From the IMG/VR virus record IMGVR_UViG_3300034071_003006, positions 1 through 46,122 of that record: 46,122 nucleotides of DNA. The stretch is one strand, 5' to 3'. The stretch comes from a virus. Position numbers and translations under genes: made by a program. This document shows positions 40,583 through 46,122 of the stretch, piece after piece. Positions within the stretch are counted from its first letter, which is position 1, and each line of letters opens with the position of its first letter. Under the pieces are notes generated by a model, which was not told the origin of the DNA, made no database searches, and saw only the letters and a program-made list of their open reading frames with translations.

Positions 40583-42973
40583 TCAGATTCCGAACACATC
40601 GAGGTCAAAGAAAGCGTAGTTTGACGGGGCTGTATGCCACTGCCCCTGGTCGGCAAAGGTGACAATGTCTCCAGCAACAGGCACATACGCTGGACCTCCT
40701 CCAGCCGTGGTCAAGGGAGACACCACCATGTTCGGACCAGCCACGGAGACGACCGTAGACGAGTCTGTGATGCGGTCAAGATGCAAGTCTCGCACGACAA
40801 TCTTGTCTCCGACTGCGAAGGTCTCGGAGTCATACTTCACAAAGGAGCCTGTCGACGGGCCGTAGAGGTAGTCACCAGAGGCGTCTGTCGGTGAAATGTA
40901 GTGCTCCAGCTCAACGACTAGGTTCTCGTCGTCGGCTGCAGACACCACAAGAGCAGAGGCCCCGATGCGGTTTGCCTTTGTCGGATACAGGATTGCCGTA
41001 ATCTTCGTCGTGCCGAGTCTCGGATCGTTCTCCACGGCTGTTATGTAGCCGAGCCTCAGCGATGGACTGGAGGCGACGAGGCCTGTCTCCGGCTCTCTGA
41101 GTCCTCGAATCTGCATGATTCTGTACTGCCCTGGTTGGGCATTGGCAGAGAGCAGGATCGACAGTTGAACAGTCTGAGCTTTCAACCGGAACAGAGCAGA
41201 GATTCGAGCCAGCCTCTCGGCATACCTCTGGATGACTGCTTGTGTCACATCACGGAACTCCACCACGGAGAGCAGACCTTCGGCCTCCAGATCGACAACC
41301 TGCGTCTGCCTGGTGATGCCAAAACTCGACTGGTATGCTCCAGTCCCGAACACGGTCACAGTTGTCGTGCCGTCAACAAGGACTCCAGAGGTTGCGCGAA
41401 TTGCGTCGACTCCGACCTCCAGATCGAACGAGACTCCTCGCCCAATCATGATTGCCTCGTCTCCGATGGTCGGCAGCGTAGTGTCTGCCGTGTCGAACAG
41501 TGACCGGACTGTGACCCGACCAGAGTTGTCGACGGTGAAACTTGCTCCGAGAGGTCTGACAAACTTCCGAGTCAGCCATGCCATGAGGCCTTCGGAGGAG
41601 CCGTCGCAAATCTGCAAAACTCCCTTCCAAGTCCAGCCTCTGTAGACGGTATCGCGCAGCAGCACGATTGCCGCATCGTCAATGAAGGACGGAGGCATCT
41701 TGGTCCTCCAGACTGGAGGCAAGTTCGAGTCCAGAGTGCCGAGGTGACAGCGAAGCAGGTCCAGAGGATGGACAGCCTCGGTGCCGAGTGTGCTGGAGTA
41801 GTATGGTGAGGTCGAGCCTCCGAGCTCATTGAGCCCGTAGAAATCGGGATTGGAGGAGATGACCTCGAAGATACCTCCGGAGACACTCACGGCATCTGGA
41901 ATCGGAGTTCCGTTGAGAGCGATCAGCCTCTCCGAGTTGCCGAGATACAATGTTCCGATTCCACGGTTCAGTAGATCGGCAACGCTCCAGCTGTATGTTG
42001 CTGCCCAGACGATGAGCTCACCGACTGCAAGCAGGCCTCCAGCAGCAGCGCAGATCAGTGAAGCGTCTGCCTGCTCGACCCTGGAGACGATTCCAAAGTT
42101 CGTGGTCGTCGCCGGATGCGGCACCCTGTCGCGAGGACTGAAGCCTTCGACGCCGTCTGCGAATGTGTAGTTGGCAATGACCGAGTTGATCTGCTGGTCT
42201 GCAAGGACTGCCAGCACATCACGGGCGCTGACTTCAAGAGTCGTCTGGTCGTTAGTCCAGACTGCTCCTTCGAGATAGTATCGGGAGTGAATCGTCTCCG
42301 GTGAGCTCCCGTCTGACTGCCACACCATGACCTCTCGGTCCTTGAGAAACGGAGAGGCAAGAAAGATACGGCTGTCGTTGTAGGGAGGACGCTGAGAGGC
42401 GAACTCTCCGAGATGCTCCTCGATGAAAGTTCCAAAGTGACCCTCGACTCCGACCGCTCCGATTGTTGAGCGATAGCCGCCTGGTATCTGGTCCACGACA
42501 ACGATGATTCCGAGCGGCAGATTGACCTGCTCCACTCGGAAGGCCTCTCTGCCCCAATAAATGATCGAGTCCGCATCGATGCCGCTGGCCGCAAGTTCTG
42601 TCGGGTCCACATAGATAACGGTATCTGTCGGTCCAAAGTTTGTGATTGCGTAGACGGCAGGTCGAGAGGGAGTGGCAGCAAAGTATGCTGCAACCTCCGG
42701 CTCGGAGTCTGGTATGACCAGCTCAACAGACAGACTGCCCTGCTGAGGATCGCCCCGAACTGGAGAGACTCCGGAGTTGGCAACATCGATGATCGGGATG
42801 CCGCTGTCCCTGGCAATCAGTGCTCGGTAGGCATCATCGAACACAGAGCCTGGAGGCTGGAGCGAAACTCCAGAGGTAGCAAGCGGGAGCGGCGAGATGC
42901 TTTGACCAGTTTGCTTGCCGAGGCCTGCGAAGGTCACGATGAGCGCAATCTGCGACCTCCAGACTGTAGACAT
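40583..42973 (-). CDS. Tail tip / minor tail protein
   Basis: A 796-aa protein. The pattern is beta-rich with alternating Asp/Thr/Val, including YRALIARDSGIPIIDV and short Gly-linked strands over most of its length. It lies after the tape-measure and the 313-aa gene, where tail hub or tip proteins are encoded. One-base overlap (TGATG) with the upstream gene. No known domain could be named. Confidence 0.6.
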   Translation of the reverse strand: MSTVWRSQIALIVTFAGLGKQTGQSISPLPLATSGVSLQPPGSVFDDAYRALIARDSGIPIIDVANSGVSPVRGDPQQGSLSVELVIPDSEPEVAAYFAATPSRPAVYAITNFGPTDTVIYVDPTELAASGIDADSIIYWGREAFRVEQVNLPLGIIVVVDQIPGGYRSTIGAVGVEGHFGTFIEEHLGEFASQRPPYNDSRIFLASPFLKDREVMVWQSDGSSPETIHSRYYLEGAVWTNDQTTLEVSARDVLAVLADQQINSVIANYTFADGVEGFSPRDRVPHPATTTNFGIVSRVEQADASLICAAAGGLLAVGELIVWAATYSWSVADLLNRGIGTLYLGNSERLIALNGTPIPDAVSVSGGIFEVISSNPDFYGLNELGGSTSPYYSSTLGTEAVHPLDLLRCHLGTLDSNLPPVWRTKMPPSFIDDAAIVLLRDTVYRGWTWKGVLQICDGSSEGLMAWLTRKFVRPLGASFTVDNSGRVTVRSLFDTADTTLPTIGDEAIMIGRGVSFDLEVGVDAIRATSGVLVDGTTTVTVFGTGAYQSSFGITRQTQVVDLEAEGLLSVVEFRDVTQAVIQRYAERLARISALFRLKAQTVQLSILLSANAQPGQYRIMQIRGLREPETGLVASSPSLRLGYITAVENDPRLGTTKITAILYPTKANRIGASALVVSAADDENLVVELEHYISPTDASGDYLYGPSTGSFVKYDSETFAVGDKIVVRDLHLDRITDSSTVVSVAGPNMVVSPLTTAGGGPAYVPVAGDIVTFADQGQWHTAPSNYAFFDLDVFGI

Positions 42974-43914
42974 CAGACACCCTCATACAGAAAGGCAAGT
43001 TTGAGGTCTCTCCGACCTCCGGTCGCTGCTGTCCTTGTGATAGTCGGTGAACGGAGACCTCGAATCGGGTCCATGCCTTCGGGGCATTCGCCACTGGCGT
43101 GAATCCGGAGAGGCCCGACTGTCTCGTCATCGACTGCCTGGTCTCCGACGACAAACGGAGTGCCTCGAACGGCGTAACTCCACCAACCCGATGGATAGTC
43201 CAGAGCGCAGAACGGCGCATCTGTTGCCACTCCGATTGCAGCAGCCCAAGCAGGCTTGGCTGTGCGGTAACGCTGCATCCGAGCTCCATGAACACCGAGC
43301 GTGCCGTCGAGATACAGACTCCACCATTGAGGCAGCAAAGTCGGGTCTCCGCTCATATCGACCACGGCAATCGAGCCGTCTGCAGTCATTGCAGAGTATG
43401 ACACCTGTGCTGGAGACGGGAGCATACCGAGGTCGTTGGCGCGGACCTGCGGAAACCAAGTGCCGGCGGGAAAGGTCGTCGCTGCAAGCCTCATGTTGCC
43501 AAGCCCTGGCAGCGTCGAGGAGGTCGCTAGCGGCAGACCGAGCCACCGCCAGTCGAAGTCGGTCGCAACGCCAAAGATCAACTGGAAGGTCGTTGAGATG
43601 CTACATTCGAGTCGACTCGCGAAGCCGGTCGCGACGACAGCCGATGGTGTTGTGAACGACCAAGTTCCGAACGCTGATGCAAATCCGGCAGGGAAGCCTG
43701 GAGCCGTGTTGTTGTTGAGCGTGTCGACAACCTTCTTTGCTAGTGAGTCGGAGCCGACTCCGTTCCGAATCAAGAACAGGTCGTTGGCCGTCAGATCGAC
43801 TGGTATTGCATAGCCTGCGCTGGAGGCTGGAGCAAAGAGCCGGAGCGTCGTTGTGAGCTCACTTGGATAGGCCGAAGCAAAGTACGGCACGAAGACCTGC
43901 GCTGAGATTGCCAT
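42973..43914 (-). CDS. Tail tip-associated (distal) protein
   Basis: A 313-aa protein (MAISAQVFVPYFASAYPSEL) immediately after the tape-measure gene, the position of distal tail proteins. Beta-rich with many Gly, Ser and aromatic residues. Two Cys near the C-terminal end (CALDYPSGWWSYAV, ASGECPEGMD). No motif is diagnostic. Confidence 0.6.
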   Translation of the reverse strand: MAISAQVFVPYFASAYPSELTTTLRLFAPASSAGYAIPVDLTANDLFLIRNGVGSDSLAKKVVDTLNNNTAPGFPAGFASAFGTWSFTTPSAVVATGFASRLECSISTTFQLIFGVATDFDWRWLGLPLATSSTLPGLGNMRLAATTFPAGTWFPQVRANDLGMLPSPAQVSYSAMTADGSIAVVDMSGDPTLLPQWWSLYLDGTLGVHGARMQRYRTAKPAWAAAIGVATDAPFCALDYPSGWWSYAVRGTPFVVGDQAVDDETVGPLRIHASGECPEGMDPIRGLRSPTITRTAATGGRRDLKLAFLYEGV

Positions 43915-43916
43915 TG

Positions 43917-46100
43917 TCAGACTCCAGAGCCGCCGCGAGCAGCGACAAAGTTGAGACGCGATTGCATCGTGCGGATTGAGGCCGCATCGTTGGTCACGAT
44001 TGTAACAGGAGACCTGCCGCCTTCAAAGTAGCCGTATGACGACTCGGGCCTGGCAACAGCTGTGGTCGCTGCCGCAGACTGCTGGACTCCGCTCGCTCCA
44101 GTGGTGCCAGTGTCGGTTGACGAGTCTCCTCCAGACATAAAGCCGGACAGAGCCTTGAGGCCGATACCAGCAGCGAGCAGTCCTGCTCCAGCCACGGGAT
44201 CGAGGAACATAAGACCGATGCCCTGCTTCAAGAACAGGTCGCCCCACTGTCCAGCGATCTGGCCGACCAGAGCCTCCATCGTCGAGCCGAGAGCATCTCC
44301 GAAATCGTCTCCAGATTTTGCAGCCTGGCCGAGTGTCGTGCCGATTGCGCTGAGAGCGTCCTGCATGTTCTGCAGTCCGAGTTGCTCGGAAGCGTCTCCG
44401 AATTGTTTCCACTGCTTTGCAATGTCTTTCGCCAACTTCTCTTCGGCATCTTTCTTGGCCTGCCGAGCAGCCTCCTCGATAGCAGCCTTGGCTGCTGCGA
44501 TAGCCTCAGCTGCCTTTCGTTCCTCCTCCAGTCGGAAGCCGAGGTTCTCGGCCTCGACTGTGCTGAGGTCCCAAGTCATGTCCTCAATTTTGTCAAACTC
44601 GGACTGACGCATCTCCAGATACTCGACCGAGAAATCGCCCGTCATCTCTTGAGCTTTGAGTCCAGCCTCGTATTGCTCCTTGGTGATCTTGGCGTAACCT
44701 TCCGAAATCTCCTGCACATACAGGAGTTCGTCGGTCACCGGCTTTGGGCCTCCGGTCCTCGGAGTCGTGACTGGAGTCGACGTAGGAGGATTCGCCGCCA
44801 AGTAGGCAAGTTCTGCCGCCTTCTGAGCATAGTTCTCTCGGATGGTGAGCAAATCATTGTTCTTCTGCTTCTCCTCCTCTGTGAGAGCAGCGGCATCCTG
44901 ATAGGCTTGAGCTCTGGCAGCATTCGATGAAACGCGAACCTGCGCCTGGAACGATGCATCTGCATTCAGCAGTTCAATCGCTCGTTCTCTGTACGACATC
45001 ATTGCAACGCGACGCGACGACTCTGGACTCTTGACGTCCTGCATCGCTTGAAACATTTTGTGTTGTATTCCGGCCTCTGTCTCTGTTGCCAGAGCACGCG
45101 ACGCGGCTAGGTCGGCAGCAGCATTTGCTCGAAACTGTCTTGCCTCGTCATTGTTCATGAGCTGAGCATCGATGCTCGCCAGTCCAGCCTGGTATGACTC
45201 TGCTGCTGACTGCTGCTTTGACTTGACTACATCACCGAGTGTCTCCAGCAGTTCTTTGTAGGACTTGTCCTCCTCTCGCGCTGCAGCGGCAGAAGCATAC
45301 ATTGCGGCAGCGTATTTGCCTTCCATTTCGATGTTGATCTTCTGCTGGTCACTCAAGGCAACTGAGCCGTCAACCAGAGTCCAGAGGCCTTCGGTGAACA
45401 GTCGGATCGGAGAGAACAGCGACTCTACAACAGTCTTCGTTCCTCCCAATAACAGGTTCATTCGCTTGGCGTTCTCATTGAGGTCGTTGCCTCCGAGAAC
45501 TGCAGCTGCGAACTCTCCCTGGATCGCATTCATCTGAGTCTCGACTCCCTCCCAAACCTTCATTCCCTCTGGCCCGTAGGACCGGAACAACTTCTCGGAG
45601 GAACCGAGGAACATTTCGGCACCTTTCTGGACTCCAGCGAAAGCGATACCCGCTCCGCCAAGAGCCTTGATGAATCCTCCTCCTCCGATACCAGAGACTA
45701 CGTTGCCAGCGGCTGTGTCGGCGTCGGCAGCAACCTCTCGGAGCATGTCGCTGAACTTCTTGCCTTCGACTGCCGCTCCAGACATTTTGCCGGCGGCTGA
45801 GCTGGCGGATGCGCCAACGCCCAAGATCGGAGTCTTGGCAGATGCAGCCTCCTTGCCGACCTGCGCTGCTGCAGCGGCAAACTCTTCGGCTGCTCCGGCT
45901 CCGTTTGAAAACAACTCCTCTGCTTTCTTGGCAGAGACAGAGGCTGAGTCCAGCCCTTCACCTGCCTCGGCAGAGGCCTCTGCCACTCCCTTCTGTGCCT
46001 CCTCCAGCGACTGTGCTGCTTTCGCTACTCTGGCGAGACCTTGTTCTGCATCTGTGGTCTCTGCTCTCGCTTCGACAATGAGCTCCTCTTTGATTGCCAT
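43917..46100 (-). CDS. Tail tape-measure protein
   Basis: A 727-aa protein, helical over its N-terminal 170 residues with Ala/Glu/Lys heptads (AEQGLARVAKAAQSLEEAQK). A hydrophobic segment follows (GIGGGGFIKALGGAGIAFAG, near 140-160), then long coiled-coil segments. The C-terminal third has a hydrophobic stretch (LGLMFLDPVAGAGLLAAGIG, near 640-670). This layout is usual for tape-measure proteins that set tail length. At about 1.5 angstrom per residue it would give a tail near 110 nm. The ATG at 46100 also lies in the terminal overlap, at 105. Confidence 0.8.
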   Translation of the reverse strand: MAIKEELIVEARAETTDAEQGLARVAKAAQSLEEAQKGVAEASAEAGEGLDSASVSAKKAEELFSNGAGAAEEFAAAAAQVGKEAASAKTPILGVGASASSAAGKMSGAAVEGKKFSDMLREVAADADTAAGNVVSGIGGGGFIKALGGAGIAFAGVQKGAEMFLGSSEKLFRSYGPEGMKVWEGVETQMNAIQGEFAAAVLGGNDLNENAKRMNLLLGGTKTVVESLFSPIRLFTEGLWTLVDGSVALSDQQKINIEMEGKYAAAMYASAAAAREEDKSYKELLETLGDVVKSKQQSAAESYQAGLASIDAQLMNNDEARQFRANAAADLAASRALATETEAGIQHKMFQAMQDVKSPESSRRVAMMSYRERAIELLNADASFQAQVRVSSNAARAQAYQDAAALTEEEKQKNNDLLTIRENYAQKAAELAYLAANPPTSTPVTTPRTGGPKPVTDELLYVQEISEGYAKITKEQYEAGLKAQEMTGDFSVEYLEMRQSEFDKIEDMTWDLSTVEAENLGFRLEEERKAAEAIAAAKAAIEEAARQAKKDAEEKLAKDIAKQWKQFGDASEQLGLQNMQDALSAIGTTLGQAAKSGDDFGDALGSTMEALVGQIAGQWGDLFLKQGIGLMFLDPVAGAGLLAAGIGLKALSGFMSGGDSSTDTGTTGASGVQQSAAATTAVARPESSYGYFEGGRSPVTIVTNDAASIRTMQSRLNFVAARGGSGV

Positions 46101-46122
46101 TGTTACCTCTCGTTGCGCTGCG
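45996..46122. repeat. Terminal redundancy, right copy
   Basis: Exact repeat of bases 1-127. See the left copy. After circularisation the genome is about 45,995 bp. Confidence 0.95.

Overview
The window is a complete or near-complete genome of a tailed double-stranded DNA phage with a siphovirus-type gene set. Bases 1-127 are repeated exactly at 45996-46122, so the contig closes into a circle (or is circularly permuted) of about 45,995 bp, and the tape-measure gene spans the join. The host cannot be named from sequence. The DNA is GC-rich, starts are mostly ATG with AAGGA-type ribosome binding sites, and I saw no tRNA, integrase, rRNA or host gene.

Layout. (1) 1-14 kb, minus strand, read right to left from about 14.0 kb: small terminase, large terminase, a five-copy 50-bp repeat block, a giant portal/MuF fusion, repeat array A with a lone plus-strand winged-helix gene, a small structural protein, a Mu I-like protease/scaffold, decoration protein, major capsid protein, head-tail connectors, major tail protein, and tail chaperones with a lambda-type GGGAAAG frameshift. 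(2) 14.5-32.2 kb, plus strand: small unknown genes, a MoxR-type AAA+ ATPase with a VWA partner, an XRE regulator, a PD-(D/E)XK Fe-S nuclease, a Sak4-like recombinase, a DUF669/SSB-like protein, a replisome organiser, a primase-helicase, a C5-cytosine methyltransferase, a PAPS-reductase-like enzyme, a RuvC-like resolvase and a Dam-type adenine methyltransferase. (3) 32.4-35.1 kb, minus strand: a putative DNA-modification cassette of glycosyltransferase, ParB-like protein and SAM methyltransferase. (4) 35.6-46.1 kb, minus strand: lysis genes (small membrane proteins and a CHAP endolysin), tail genes and the tape-measure protein.

The most unusual feature is a family of about 40 short repeats (core GATCAAAGTTG) in four arrays: A (7.6-8.2 kb), B (13.1-13.4 kb), C (32.3 kb) and D (35.2-35.5 kb). 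Start-to-start distances take almost only three values, 31, 36/37 and 42 bp, about 3, 3.5 and 4 helical turns. The arrays left of the early region read rightward and those right of it read leftward. Array B runs in frame into the start of the large terminase gene. A winged-helix gene sits beside array A and is the obvious candidate to bind it. This looks like a multi-site nucleoprotein, segregation or regulatory system that I do not recognise.

How the parts fit: early plus-strand genes replicate, recombine and modify the DNA; late minus-strand genes build a Mu-like head (I-type protease, MuF domain) with an HK97/lambda-type terminase and siphovirus tail, then lyse the cell. The function of the MoxR/VWA pair and of the small 14.6-18.4 kb genes is unknown.
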